A DNA stretch of 64,000 bases from JBBROS01 sp965199595 (GCA_965199595.1 OZ241182.1:2728001-2792000); one strand, 5' to 3'; shown: positions 1-8,861, counted from the stretch's first letter. Translations and numbers: made by a program. Notes: generated by a model from the sequence alone, not told the origin.

Positions 1-212
1 TCTCCGCGCGCCAGATGGTCGGCAGCTTCGAGCACCCCACCGCCGGCACCTTCCCCGCCCTGCGCCTCCCGCTGCGCGAGACCGGGCAGCCGCCGCCGCC
101 GCTCGGCACCCCGCCGCTGCTGGGGGCGGACACCGACGCCATCCTCGCCGCCACCCTGGGCCTCGACCCGGCCCGCATCGCCGCCCTTCGCGCCGCAAAG
201 GCCATCGGATGA
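1..212 (+). CDS. CaiB/BaiF family CoA-transferase, C-terminal end (5' truncated by window)
   Basis: Only about the last 70 codons are inside the window. The tail has the class III CoA-transferase ending: a GTPPLLGADT segment followed by an alpha-helical stretch with LGLDPARIAALRAAKAIG. In family members this part follows the second Rossmann-like lobe and carries no catalytic residue. The TGA overlaps the ATG of the enoyl-CoA hydratase gene (ATGA), so this is the upstream part of a four-gene acyl-CoA operon. A role in moving CoA onto a carboxylic acid is inferred from family and neighbours; the substrate is unknown. Confidence 0.75.
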   Translation, partial: SARQMVGSFEHPTAGTFPALRLPLRETGQPPPPLGTPPLLGADTDAILAATLGLDPARIAALRAAKAIG

Positions 213-949
213 CCGTCACCACCCGCATCGACGCCGGCATCGCCCGCGTCACCCTCACCCGCAGCGCCGCCCGCAACGCGCTGAACCTCGAGATGTGCCA
301 CGCCCTGACCGCCGCCTTCGAGGCGCTGGACGCCGACGACCAGGTGCGCGTCGTGCTGCTGGGCGCCGAAGGCCCGGTGTTCTGCGCCGGGGCGGACATG
401 AAGGAGCGGGTGGGCCACGACGAGGCCTGGGTCCGCGCCCGCCGCCTGGCCTCGTTCCGCGCCTATGAGACCATCGAGCGCTGCCGCAAGCCCGTCATCG
501 CCCTGCTGCAGGGCCCGGCGGTCGGCTCCGGCGGTGAGATCACGCTGTGCTGCGACTTCGCCATCGCCACGCCAGCCGCCAGCTTCCGCTTCCCGGAGCC
601 GCAATGGGGCACGGTGGGCGCGACGCAGCGGCTGCAACGCGCGATCGGCAAGCGCCGGGCAAAGGAGCTGCTCTATACCGACCGCGCCATGCCGGCGGAG
701 GAGGCGCTGGCCGCCGGGCTGGTGGCGCGCCTGGTGGCGCAGGACCGGCTGGAGGCCGCGGCAGCCGAGACCGCCGCCGCCATCGCCAAGGCCCCGGCCC
801 TCGCCATCGCGCTGACCAAGCAGTCCGTCGATCTCGGCGAGGAGGTGGCGCTCACCACCGGCATCCGCATCGAGCTGGCCGCCATCGAGCGCAACCTGGC
901 GGCGGGCGACTGGCGCCGCGGCCTGGACGAGTTCGCAGCCAGGCCATGA
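209..949 (+). CDS. enoyl-CoA hydratase/isomerase (crotonase family)
   Basis: A 246-residue crotonase-fold protein of usual length. The oxyanion-hole region CAGADMKER lies near residue 63, and the second conserved helix GPAVGSGGEITLCCDFAIA near residues 102-120 carries a Glu at the position often used as catalytic acid. The 3' end FAARP is short, without extra domain. The start overlaps the stop of the CoA-transferase (ATGA) and the stop overlaps the acyl-CoA ligase start (ATGA), so translation is probably coupled. It should hydrate or isomerise an enoyl-CoA made by the neighbouring enzymes; chain specificity cannot be read. Confidence 0.9.
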   Translation: MTVTTRIDAGIARVTLTRSAARNALNLEMCHALTAAFEALDADDQVRVVLLGAEGPVFCAGADMKERVGHDEAWVRARRLASFRAYETIERCRKPVIALLQGPAVGSGGEITLCCDFAIATPAASFRFPEPQWGTVGATQRLQRAIGKRRAKELLYTDRAMPAEEALAAGLVARLVAQDRLEAAAAETAAAIAKAPALAIALTKQSVDLGEEVALTTGIRIELAAIERNLAAGDWRRGLDEFAARP

Positions 950-2556
950 GCTTCGACCCGGCCTCCCTCTGCCCGCTCACCACCCACGCCGCCCTCACCC
1001 GCGCCGCCCTGCTGGCGCCGGAGGTGGAAGCCATCGTCGCGCCCGGCGGCCGCCTCACCTTCGCCGGGCTGGAAACCCGCGTCGCCGACATCCGTGACTC
1101 GCTCGGCGCGCTGGGGGTGCGCCACGGCGACCATGTGGGCCTGTGCCTCGGCAACGGCCCGGACTGGATCGCGATCTTCCTCGCCCTGGGCTCGATCGGC
1201 GCCATCACGGTCCCGATCAACACCCGGCTGCGGGCGCAGGAGATCGCCTATGCGCTGCACCAGTCCCGCGTCACCACCCTGTTCATGGCCGACCGCCTGC
1301 TGCGCGTCGATTTCACGGCCATGCTCCGCACCATCTGCCCCGGCATTGACACGCATCTGCCCGACCCGGCGCTGCCCGACCTCCGCCGCCTGATCGTGCT
1401 GGGCGAGGACGTGCCCGCAGCAGCCCTCACATGGACGGCGTTCCTGGCCCAGCGCACCCCGACCGCACCCGCCTGCACGCCGGACGACACCCTGCTGATC
1501 CAGTACACCTCCGGCACCACCGCCTTCCCCAAGGGCGTGCTGCTGCGCCACCGCTCCATGCTCGGCAACGGCTTCGTCTCCGGCGGCCGCATGGGCCTGC
1601 GCATCGCCGACCGCTTCCACAGCGCCCGCCCCTTCTTCCACGTCGCCGGCAGCTCGCTCAGCGTCCTCGCCTGCCTCCAGCACGCCGCCACCCTCGTCAC
1701 CATGGAGCGCTTCGAGCCCGGCGAGGCCCTCGCGCTGATGGAAAACGAGCGCTGCACCCACGTCTCCGGCAACGACACCATGGCGCTGATGCTGCTGAAC
1801 CACCCGGGCCGTGCCCGGCGCACCCTGCACCTGCGCGGCGCCTGGGCCGCCGCCTCCCCCACTATCGTGCAGCGCATCATCGACGAGCTGGGCGCCCGCG
1901 AATGCGTGGTCGGCTATGGCCTCTCGGAAGCCAGCCCCAACATCGCCCAGTCCTGCTGGTGGGAGCCGGAGGACGTGCGCGTCAGCGGCGCCATGCGGCC
2001 CCAGCCCGGCATCGAGGTCCGCATCGTCGACGAGCACGGCGCCCCGCTGCCGGCCGAGGCCAACGGCGAGATCCAGGCCCGCGGCTACACCGTGATGCGC
2101 GGCTACTTCGACAAGCCCGCCGAGACCGCGGCGGCGCTGTCGCCCGAGGGCTGGCTCTCCACCGGCGACCTGGGCCGGCTGGACACGGCCGGGCGGCTGC
2201 ACTTCGCGGGCCGGGCCAAGGACCTGATCCGCGTGGGCGGGGAGAACGTGGCGCCCGCGGAGGTGGAGGACATCCTGAACCGCCACCCCGCCATCCGCCA
2301 GGCCGTGGTGGTGGGCGTGCCGGACCCGCGGCTGATGGAGGTGCCCTGTGCCTTCATCATCCTCAACGACGGCCACCCGGAACCCGGCACCGCCGCCGCC
2401 GTGCTGGAATGGGGGCGGCAGAACATGGCCAGCTTCAAGGCGCCCCGCTATGTGCAGGTGGTGGACGGGTTCGAGGAGATCGGCATGACGGCGAGTTCCA
2501 AGATCCAGAAGAAGCAGTTGCGCGACCACGCCACCCGCCTGCTCGGGCTCGGCTGA
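946..2556 (+). CDS. AMP-dependent acyl-CoA synthetase/ligase
   Basis: A 536-residue ANL-superfamily enzyme that would activate a carboxylic acid to its CoA thioester through an acyl-adenylate. Visible signatures are the P-loop-like YTSGTTAFPKGV (about residue 187), the YGLSEASP motif (about 322), STGDLGRL with the ribose-binding Asp, the hinge RAKDLIRVGGENV, and a C-terminal Lys in SSKIQKKQLR that matches the adenylation lysine. The ATG at 946 overlaps the hydratase stop. The frame stays open further upstream, but that part is the antiphase shadow of the hydratase. Substrate not identifiable. Confidence 0.92.
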   Translation: MSFDPASLCPLTTHAALTRAALLAPEVEAIVAPGGRLTFAGLETRVADIRDSLGALGVRHGDHVGLCLGNGPDWIAIFLALGSIGAITVPINTRLRAQEIAYALHQSRVTTLFMADRLLRVDFTAMLRTICPGIDTHLPDPALPDLRRLIVLGEDVPAAALTWTAFLAQRTPTAPACTPDDTLLIQYTSGTTAFPKGVLLRHRSMLGNGFVSGGRMGLRIADRFHSARPFFHVAGSSLSVLACLQHAATLVTMERFEPGEALALMENERCTHVSGNDTMALMLLNHPGRARRTLHLRGAWAAASPTIVQRIIDELGARECVVGYGLSEASPNIAQSCWWEPEDVRVSGAMRPQPGIEVRIVDEHGAPLPAEANGEIQARGYTVMRGYFDKPAETAAALSPEGWLSTGDLGRLDTAGRLHFAGRAKDLIRVGGENVAPAEVEDILNRHPAIRQAVVVGVPDPRLMEVPCAFIILNDGHPEPGTAAAVLEWGRQNMASFKAPRYVQVVDGFEEIGMTASSKIQKKQLRDHATRLLGLG

Positions 2557-3641
2557 TGCGGATCCAGACCGCCGTGACCGCCATGCTGGGCATCGACCTG
2601 CCCATCATCCAGGCCGGCATGTCCTGGGCCTCCTCCAGCGCCGCGCTGCCCCTGGCGGTGAGTGCCGCGGGCGGGCTGGGCGTGATCGCCGCCGGGCCGA
2701 TGCGCCTGGCGGACCTTGAGGCCGCCATCGCCGCGGTGCGCGCCGGCACGGACCGGCCGTTCGCGGTGAACCTGCCGCTGTATCGCAAGGGTTCGGACGA
2801 AATCATCGGGCTGCTGCTGGCCCGGCCCGTCCCGGTGCTGATCGCCTCCCAGGGCAGCCCGAAGCGCTACATCGACGCCTTCCGCGCCGCCGGCACCCTA
2901 TGCCTGCACGTGGTCGCCAGCGTGGCGCACGCGGAGAAGGCCGCGGCCGCCGGCGTGGATGGGCTGGTGGTGGTGGGCGGCGAGGCCGGGGGCCATCCGC
3001 CGGCCGCCCTGGTGTCCACGCTGGTGATCCTGCGGGCAGTGGCGCGGGCGCTGCCGGGGGTGAAGCTGATTGCCTCGGGCGGGTTCGCCGATGGCGCCGG
3101 GCTGGCGGCGGCGCTGGCGCTGGGCGCGGGTGCGGCGCAGTTCGGCACCCGGTTCCTGGCCACGCCCGAGGCCTCCGTGCACCAGAGCTACAAGGACGCC
3201 GTGGTCCGGGCCGGCGCGGAGGACACGCGCACGGTGGGCGCCGGGCTGGGGCTGATCCGCACCCTCTCAAACCCGTTCAGCGAGCGGATGGCAGGCCTCG
3301 AGCGCGACAACGCACCCGAGGAGGCGCGCCGCACCGCGTTTGCCGCCGCCACGCTGAAGGCCGCGGCGCTGGATGGCGACTCGCAGGAGGGCAAGCTGGA
3401 AGCCGGGCAATCCACCGGGCTGATCGACGCCATAGAGCCGGCCGGCCTGCTGGTGCATCGCATCGCCGCCGAATACCTGGCAGCCCGGCACGCCATGCCC
3501 GACTCCAGCGCCGCACCCGTATCGCCAAGCCTCACCCCGGGCGCCCAGGCCGAACGGACGGCCCGCGAGCAGCGCGAAGCCAAGGCGTTGCGGGAAAACC
3601 TGCTGCGGCGCAAAGCCGCGCAACGGGCGCCGGCCTCATGA
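2556..3641 (+). CDS. nitronate monooxygenase (2-nitropropane dioxygenase family)
   Basis: A 361-residue FMN-binding TIM-barrel protein. It opens with GIDLPIIQAGMSWASS, typical of the family, has the central VDGLVVVGGEAGGHPP loop near residue 137 that contacts FMN phosphate and carries the active-site region, and ASGGFADGAGLAAALALGA and QFGTRFLAT near residues 170-205. It starts in a TGATG overlap with the ligase stop. Relatives oxidise nitronates, but many family members next to acyl-CoA genes have unknown substrates. The charged C-terminal tail (about 25 residues, Arg/Lys/Glu-rich) is an extension. Confidence 0.85.
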   Translation: MRIQTAVTAMLGIDLPIIQAGMSWASSSAALPLAVSAAGGLGVIAAGPMRLADLEAAIAAVRAGTDRPFAVNLPLYRKGSDEIIGLLLARPVPVLIASQGSPKRYIDAFRAAGTLCLHVVASVAHAEKAAAAGVDGLVVVGGEAGGHPPAALVSTLVILRAVARALPGVKLIASGGFADGAGLAAALALGAGAAQFGTRFLATPEASVHQSYKDAVVRAGAEDTRTVGAGLGLIRTLSNPFSERMAGLERDNAPEEARRTAFAAATLKAAALDGDSQEGKLEAGQSTGLIDAIEPAGLLVHRIAAEYLAARHAMPDSSAAPVSPSLTPGAQAERTAREQREAKALRENLLRRKAAQRAPAS

Positions 3642-3730
3642 AGCCCGCTTCCTGAAGGCAGGCTCCGGCTCGGCACGCTTTCACATCGATTTACGATGCT
3701 ATTCACGGCACCGGCGGTGAAATTAGTGCA

Positions 3731-3759
3731 CTATCGTCAGATTGGGTTAAAGACGATAG
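3731..3759 (+). promoter_or_regulatory. hairpin just upstream of the ribosome-binding site of a small membrane-protein gene
   Basis: CTATCGTC (3731-3738) is perfectly complementary to GACGATAG (3752-3759), an 8-bp stem with a 13-base loop. It lies in the only AT-rich patch of the area and ends 2 bases before GGGAGG, the likely ribosome-binding site for the ATG at 3771. It could affect translation initiation or be part of an operator; the sequence alone does not decide. Confidence 0.4.
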
Positions 3760-3770
3760 ACGGGAGGCCG

Positions 3771-3968
3771 ATGATGGCGGACGTGCTCAAGAGCGCAGGC
3801 TACCCCCAGGCTGCGACACTGGACGATGCATCGCTGGAGCAGATCGCGCCGCGCAGCCGTGAGACCGCGGGCCCGGCGGGCGGCTTGCTGATCGCCGTCG
3901 GCAGCAGCCTGATCCTCTGGGCTGTTCTGGTCGAGGCGGTGCGGTTCGCCTCCTGGCTGTTGTTCTAG
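3771..3968 (+). CDS. small single-pass membrane protein of unknown function
   Basis: A 65-residue protein beginning MMADVLKSAGYPQ. The start at 3771 is chosen because GGGAGG lies 4 bases upstream; an in-frame ATG at 3696 would add 25 residues but has no clear ribosome-binding site and would span a hairpin. The N-terminal half is polar (residues 1-35); residues 40-63 (GGLLIAVGSSLILWAVLVEAV and onward) form one hydrophobic helix. It stands alone between a nitronate monooxygenase and dcd. I do not recognise the family. Confidence 0.55.
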   Translation: MMADVLKSAGYPQAATLDDASLEQIAPRSRETAGPAGGLLIAVGSSLILWAVLVEAVRFASWLLF

Positions 3969-4076
3969 TCCGCCGCGCCGGATTGCCTCTGCGCTGAGCC
4001 TGCTCTAAGCGGTTCAGGCCAGCGCCCTGCGGGCATCTGTCCGCCCCAACCCGGGCGCATCGTCCCCGAGGTTCCC

Positions 4077-4628
4077 ATGCCCGTAATGCCTGACCACTGG
4101 ATCCGCCGCATGGCGACGGACCACGCGATGATTGAACCCTTCGTCGAGACCCAGCGCCGCGAAGGCGTCATCAGCTACGGCCTTTCCAGTTATGGATACG
4201 ATGCCCGCGTCGCCAACGACTTCCGCATCTTCACCAATGTGGACAGCGCCGTCGTAGACCCGAAGAACTTCAATCCCGACAGCTTCGTCACCCGCACCGG
4301 CGACTGCACCATCCCACCCAACTCCTTCGCGCTGGCGCACACCGTCGAATACTTCCGCATCCCGCGCGACATCCTGGTGATCTGCCTGGGCAAGAGCACC
4401 TATGCCCGTTGCGGCATCATCGTGAACGTGACGCCGCTGGAGCCGGAGTGGGAGGGCCAGGTCACGATCGAGATCAGCAACACCACGCCGCTGCCGGCGC
4501 GCATCTACGCGAATGAAGGCATCTGTCAGTTCCTGTTCCTGAAGGGAGACGCGCCGCCCGATATCAGCTATCGGGATAAAGCGGGCAAATACATGGGCCA
4601 GCGCGGCGTTGCTCTTCCAAGGATGTAA
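4077..4628 (+). CDS. dcd: dCTP deaminase
   Basis: A 183-residue trimeric nucleotide deaminase converting dCTP to dUTP, the precursor of dUMP for thymidylate. Family signatures are present: SYGLSSYGYDAR near residue 33, the GKSTYARCGI segment near 105, and TPLEPEWEGQVTIEISN, whose Glu near residue 132 matches the catalytic glutamate. The C-terminal DKAGKYMGQRGV closes over the triphosphate in known structures. Length matches the family. A second ATG at 4086 would give a start 3 codons shorter. It is followed after 3 bases by murA. Confidence 0.97.
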   Translation: MPVMPDHWIRRMATDHAMIEPFVETQRREGVISYGLSSYGYDARVANDFRIFTNVDSAVVDPKNFNPDSFVTRTGDCTIPPNSFALAHTVEYFRIPRDILVICLGKSTYARCGIIVNVTPLEPEWEGQVTIEISNTTPLPARIYANEGICQFLFLKGDAPPDISYRDKAGKYMGQRGVALPRM

Positions 4629-4631
4629 CTG

Positions 4632-5885
4632 ATGGACCGAATTCGCATTCGCGGCGGCAAGCCCCTGCATGGTGAGATCACCATCTGCGGCGCCAAGAAC
4701 GCGGCCCTGCCGCTGATGACCGCCGGGATGCTGACCGATGAGCGCCTGGTGCTGCAGAACGTGCCGCGACTCGCCGACATCGCCACCATGTCCGCCCTGG
4801 TCTCGCAGCACGGCGTGGCGGTGGAGCCGAACGGGCGCGAGCTGTCCATCGGCGGCGCCATCACCAACACCGAGGCCCCCTACGACATCGTCCGCAAGAT
4901 GCGCGCCTCCTTCCTCGTGCTCGGCCCCCTGCTCGCCCGCATGCGCGAGGCCCGCGTGTCGCTGCCCGGCGGCTGCGGCATCGGCACCCGCCCGGTCGAT
5001 CTGCACCTCAAGGGCCTGGAGCAGATGGGTGCCGTCATCGAGCTGGACGCCGGCTACGTGAACGCCAAGGCGCCCACCGGCCTGCGCGGCGCCCACATCG
5101 TGCTGCCCTTCGCCAGTGTCGGCGCCACCGAGAACCTGGTCATGGCCGCGAGCCTGGCCGAGGGCCAGACCATCCTCGCCAACGCCGCCCGCGAGCCCGA
5201 GATCGGCGACCTGGTGGCCTGCCTGATCGCCATGGGCGCGCGCATCCAGGGCGCCGGGTCCGACCGTCTGGTGATCGAGGGCGTGCCGAAGCTGCATGGC
5301 GCCACCCACCCCATCGTCGCCGACCGGATCGAGACCGGCACCTATCTCTGCGCCGTCGCCATCACGGGCGGCCAGATCCTCCTCAGGGGCGCCGGGCTGG
5401 AGCATCTGGGCGCGCTGGCCCATGCGCTGACCGAGGCCGGGGTGGAGATCACGGAGCAGGAGGACGGCATCCTGGTGCGCCGCGTCGATGGCCTGCGCGG
5501 CATCGATGCCATGACCGAGCCCTACCCGGGTTTCCCCACGGACATGCAGGCGCAGTTCATGGCCGTCATGGCCGTGGCCGAGGGGGCCGCGATGGTGACG
5601 GAGACCATCTTCGAGAACCGCTTCATGCATGTGCCGGAGCTGAACCGCATGGGCGCCCGCATCAACGTGCACGGCGCCTCCGCCATCATCCGCGGCGTCA
5701 CGGCGCTGTCCGGCGCCCCGGTCATGGCGACGGACCTGCGCGCCTCCGTCTCCCTGGTCCTCGCCGGGCTGGCGGCACGGGGCGAGACCATGGTCAACCG
5801 GGTCTATCACCTGGACCGCGGCTATGAGGGGCTGGAAGCCAAGCTGGCGTCGTGCGGCGCCACCATCGAGCGGGTGACCGGCTAG
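4632..5885 (+). CDS. murA: UDP-N-acetylglucosamine 1-carboxyvinyltransferase
   Basis: A 417-residue cytoplasmic enzyme for the first committed step of peptidoglycan synthesis, moving enolpyruvate from PEP to UDP-GlcNAc. Lys22 and Asn23 are in GAKNAALP, Arg91 in MRASFLVLGPL, and the catalytic cysteine is Cys115 in LPGGCGIGTRPVDLH, the form sensitive to fosfomycin. Asp is present in the later PTDMQAQFMA segment. Length matches the family. It starts 3 bases after dcd and is 74 bases upstream of hisG, a gene order common in Rhodospirillales. Confidence 0.97.
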   Translation: MDRIRIRGGKPLHGEITICGAKNAALPLMTAGMLTDERLVLQNVPRLADIATMSALVSQHGVAVEPNGRELSIGGAITNTEAPYDIVRKMRASFLVLGPLLARMREARVSLPGGCGIGTRPVDLHLKGLEQMGAVIELDAGYVNAKAPTGLRGAHIVLPFASVGATENLVMAASLAEGQTILANAAREPEIGDLVACLIAMGARIQGAGSDRLVIEGVPKLHGATHPIVADRIETGTYLCAVAITGGQILLRGAGLEHLGALAHALTEAGVEITEQEDGILVRRVDGLRGIDAMTEPYPGFPTDMQAQFMAVMAVAEGAAMVTETIFENRFMHVPELNRMGARINVHGASAIIRGVTALSGAPVMATDLRASVSLVLAGLAARGETMVNRVYHLDRGYEGLEAKLASCGATIERVTG

Positions 5886-5959
5886 CTGCATCCGGGCGGG
5901 GCTGCTTTCCCGCCCGCCGCCCCGGTGCTATCCCCGGCCAACGAAATCCGGAACGCCCC

Positions 5960-6652
5960 ATGTCCGCCCCCTTTGCCGCCGCCGCGTTCGCGCCGGAGAT
6001 CGACACACCCCTGATCCTCGCCCTCCCCAAAGGCCGCATCCTCGATGAATGTGGCCCGCTGCTGGACCGCGCCGGCGTGCATCCCGCCCCGGACTACCGC
6101 GACGACAACAGCCGCCGCCTGCGCTTCCCCACCGTCGACGCGCAGCTCGACGTGGTGCGCGTCCGGCCTTTCGATGTCGCCACCTTCGTGGCATTCGGCG
6201 CCGCGCATATCGGCATCTGCGGCGCGGACGTGCTGATGGAGTTCGACTACCCCGAGATCTACGCCCCGCTCGACCTCGGCATCGGCGCCTGCCGGGTCAG
6301 CGTCGCGGAACCCCGCGACCGGACAACGCCAGACGACCCGGCCACCTGGTCCCGCGTGCGCGTCGCCACCAAATACCCGAACATCGCCCGCCGCCACTTC
6401 GCCGCCCGCGGGGTGCAGGCCGAAGTGGTGCACCTGAACGGCGCCATGGAGCTGGCCCCGGGGCTGGGCCTGTCGCGCCTGATCGTCGACCTGGTGCAGA
6501 CCGGCAGCACGCTGCGCGCCAACGGCCTGGAAGAAACCGAAGTGATCGCCCACGTCACCAGCCGCCTGATCGTCAACCGCACCGCCCTCAAGACCCGGCC
6601 CGAAGCCGTCGGCGCCTGGATCGCCCGCTTTCGCCAGGCGCTTCCCGCCTGA
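5960..6652 (+). CDS. hisG: ATP phosphoribosyltransferase, short (catalytic) form
   Basis: A 230-residue protein catalysing the first step of histidine synthesis, joining ATP and PRPP. ALPKGRILDE near residue 20 and the C-terminal PRPP loop DLVQTGSTLRANGL near 177 are diagnostic. It lacks the C-terminal regulatory domain of long HisG (about 290 residues), so it is the short type that works with HisZ; hisZ is not in this window. The ATG at 5960 is used because the frame upstream covers the murA end. It ends in a TGATG overlap with hisD. Confidence 0.95.
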   Translation: MSAPFAAAAFAPEIDTPLILALPKGRILDECGPLLDRAGVHPAPDYRDDNSRRLRFPTVDAQLDVVRVRPFDVATFVAFGAAHIGICGADVLMEFDYPEIYAPLDLGIGACRVSVAEPRDRTTPDDPATWSRVRVATKYPNIARRHFAARGVQAEVVHLNGAMELAPGLGLSRLIVDLVQTGSTLRANGLEETEVIAHVTSRLIVNRTALKTRPEAVGAWIARFRQALPA

Positions 6653-7947
6653 TGCAGCACCTCGTCACCACCGACCCGGCCTTCCCCGCCCGGTTCGAGT
6701 CGCTGCTCGACGCCTCCCGTGAGACCACCGCGCGCGTCGATGCCCCCGTCGCCGCCATCATCGCCGACGTGCGGGCCCGGGGCGACCAGGCGCTGATCGA
6801 CACCACCCTCAACTTCGACCGCCTGGCCCTCACCCCCGGCACCATCCGCATCACCGCGGACGAGATCGAGGCCGCCACCGCCGGCATACCCGCACCACTC
6901 GCCGAGGCGCTGGACCTCGCCGCCACGCGCATCGAGGCGTTCCACCGCGCCCAGCTGCCGCACGACATCGCGGTGCCGGACCCGGCCGGCCTCACCCTCG
7001 GCCTGCGCTGGACCGCGCTCGATGCCGTGGGCCTGTATGTGCCCGGCGGCAAGGCGGCCTATCCATCCTCCGTGCTGATGAACGCGCTGCCGGCCCGGGT
7101 GGCGGGCGTGGCGCGGGTGGCGATGTGCGTGCCGACGCCCGATGGCGTGCTGAACCCGCTGGTGCTGGCCGCCGCGCGCCGGGCCGGGGTGTCGGAGATC
7201 TATCGGGTCGGCGGCGCCCAGGCCGTCGCCGCCATGGCCTACGGCACCGCCACCATCGCCGCCGTGGACCGCATCGTCGGGCCCGGCAACGCCTATGTGG
7301 CGGAGGCCAAGCGCCAGGTGTTCGGCCGCGTCGGCATCGACAGCATCGCCGGGCCATCGGAGGTGGTGGTGCTGGCGGATGCGGAGCAGAACCCCGACGA
7401 CGTCGCCATGGACCTGCTGGCCCAGGCGGAGCACGACGAGAGCGCCCAGAGCATCCTGATCACCACCGACGCCGCCTTCGCCGCCCGCGTGGCGCAGGCC
7501 GTGGCCCGCGCCCTGTCCACCCTGCCGCGCGCCGCCATTGCCGGCGCCAGCTGGGCCGCGCACGGCGCCATCATCGTGGCGCGGGACTGGGCTGAGGCGA
7601 CGGCGCTGACCAACCGCCTGGCCCCCGAGCACCTGCAGATCATGACCGCGGACCCGGCCGCGCTGTTCGCCGACATTCGGCACGCCGGCGCCGCCTTCCT
7701 GGGCGCCTGGTGCCCGGAGGCGGTGGGCGACTACGTGGCCGGGCCCAACCACGTGCTGCCCACCGGCCGCACCGCGCGCTTCGCCTCCGGCCTCTCGGTG
7801 TTCGACTTCCTGAAGCGCACCACCTGGGTGGCCGCCGACCGTGCAGCCCTGCAGCGGGTGGGGCCCGCCGCGGTGCTGCTGGCCGAGGCGGAAGGCTTGC
7901 AGGCCCACGCCCGCAGCATCGCGCATCGGCTCGGCCGCAACGGCTGA
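6652..7947 (+). CDS. hisD: histidinol dehydrogenase
   Basis: A 431-residue zinc-dependent NAD enzyme for the last two oxidations of histidine synthesis. Clear family blocks are VGLYVPGGKAAYPSSVLMN, the nucleotide-binding VDRIVGPGNAYVAEAKRQVFG, IAGPSEVVVLAD, AQAEHDESAQSILIT (zinc and substrate ligands), LAPEHLQI with the catalytic Glu-His pair, and GPNHVLPTGRTARF. Length is normal. The start overlaps the hisG stop, indicating coupled expression. The 114-base gap after it leads to infA. Confidence 0.97.
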   Translation: MQHLVTTDPAFPARFESLLDASRETTARVDAPVAAIIADVRARGDQALIDTTLNFDRLALTPGTIRITADEIEAATAGIPAPLAEALDLAATRIEAFHRAQLPHDIAVPDPAGLTLGLRWTALDAVGLYVPGGKAAYPSSVLMNALPARVAGVARVAMCVPTPDGVLNPLVLAAARRAGVSEIYRVGGAQAVAAMAYGTATIAAVDRIVGPGNAYVAEAKRQVFGRVGIDSIAGPSEVVVLADAEQNPDDVAMDLLAQAEHDESAQSILITTDAAFAARVAQAVARALSTLPRAAIAGASWAAHGAIIVARDWAEATALTNRLAPEHLQIMTADPAALFADIRHAGAAFLGAWCPEAVGDYVAGPNHVLPTGRTARFASGLSVFDFLKRTTWVAADRAALQRVGPAAVLLAEAEGLQAHARSIAHRLGRNG

Positions 7948-8061
7948 CCCACAGCTTGGCCGACCTGCTTGACCCGCGCTTGACCCGGCACCCCTGCGTC
8001 ATCACATTCCGCCGCACCAACGGACGCCCGTAATGGCGTCGCTCACCTATCAAGGACCCTG

Positions 8062-8280
8062 ATGTCAAAAGAAGACATGATCGAATTCAGCGGCACCGTG
8101 CTGGAGCTGCTGCCCAACGCGATGTTCCGCGTGAAGCTCGACAACGAGCACCTGCTGCTGGCCCATACCTCCGGCAAGATGCGCAAGAACCGCATCCGCG
8201 TGCTGGCCGGGGACCGGGTGAACGTCGAGATGACGCCATACGACCTCAGCAAGGGCCGGATCACGTTCCGATTCAAGTAG
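8062..8280 (+). CDS. infA: translation initiation factor IF-1
   Basis: A 72-residue S1/OB-fold protein that binds the ribosomal A site during initiation. The sequence is nearly the family consensus: MSKEDMIEFSG, LPNAMFRVKL, GKMRKNRIRVLAGDRVNVEMTPYDLSKGRITFRFK. It is probably expressed from its own promoter in the 114-base gap after hisD. Its last codons overlap the reading frame of maf. Confidence 0.98.
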   Translation: MSKEDMIEFSGTVLELLPNAMFRVKLDNEHLLLAHTSGKMRKNRIRVLAGDRVNVEMTPYDLSKGRITFRFK

Positions 8281-8861
8281 TCCCGCGCCTCACGCTCGCC
8301 TCGGCAAGCCCCCGCCGCCTGGCGCTGCTGGCCCAGATCGGCGTGACACCCGACCGCGTGGCCCCGGCCGGCATCGACGAAACCCCCCGCAAGACCGAGC
8401 TGCCCCGCCTCTACGCGCGCCGCATCGCCGCCGAAAAGGCAAGCGCCTGCGCCACGCCCGGCGAGTTCGTCATGGCCGCGGACACCGTGGTCGCCCTGGG
8501 CCGCCGCATCCTGCCGAAGGCGGAGGACGAGGCCGCGGTGCGCACCTGCCTCGCCCTGCTGTCCGGCCGGCGCCACCACGTCATCACCGTGGTCGTCCTG
8601 GTGGCGCCCGACGGCAAGCGGTCGGAGCGCGTGGTGGACACCGCGGTGATCTTCGCCCGCCTCACCCCCCAGCAGATCGACGGCTACGTGCGGTCCGGCG
8701 AGGGCCTCGGCAAGGCGGGCGGCTATGCCATCCAGGGCCTCGCCGCCACCTTCGTGCGGCAGCTCACCGGCAGCTACAGCGGCGTGGTCGGCCTGCCGCT
8801 GTTCGAAACCGCGAACCTGCTGCGCGGCCGGGGCTACCGGCCGGATATCCTGGCGGCGTGA
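8271..8861 (+). CDS. maf: Maf family nucleotide pyrophosphatase
   Basis: A Maf/YhdE/YceF-type pyrophosphatase that hydrolyses non-canonical or selected nucleoside triphosphates. Motifs: LTLASASPRRLALL at the N terminus (substrate loop), FVMAADTVVALG with catalytic Asp, and SGEGLGKAGGYAIQG. The first recognised start would be GTG at 8343, but it removes the essential SASPRR loop. In frame upstream there is no ATG, GTG, TTG or CTG; ATT at 8271, inside the last codons of infA, would give a 196-residue protein of normal length. So an ATT start or a base error is implied. It ends in a GTGA overlap with the next gene. Confidence 0.85.
   Translation: MQVVPRLTLASASPRRLALLAQIGVTPDRVAPAGIDETPRKTELPRLYARRIAAEKASACATPGEFVMAADTVVALGRRILPKAEDEAAVRTCLALLSGRRHHVITVVVLVAPDGKRSERVVDTAVIFARLTPQQIDGYVRSGEGLGKAGGYAIQGLAATFVRQLTGSYSGVVGLPLFETANLLRGRGYRPDILAA

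Noticed and set aside
4014..5891. A 625-codon minus-strand frame across dcd and murA.
   Set aside because: His/Gly/Ala-rich shadow of two conserved housekeeping genes on the + strand.
8343..8345. GTG at 8343 as start of maf.
   Set aside because: It would delete the conserved SASPRR loop present in frame just upstream.
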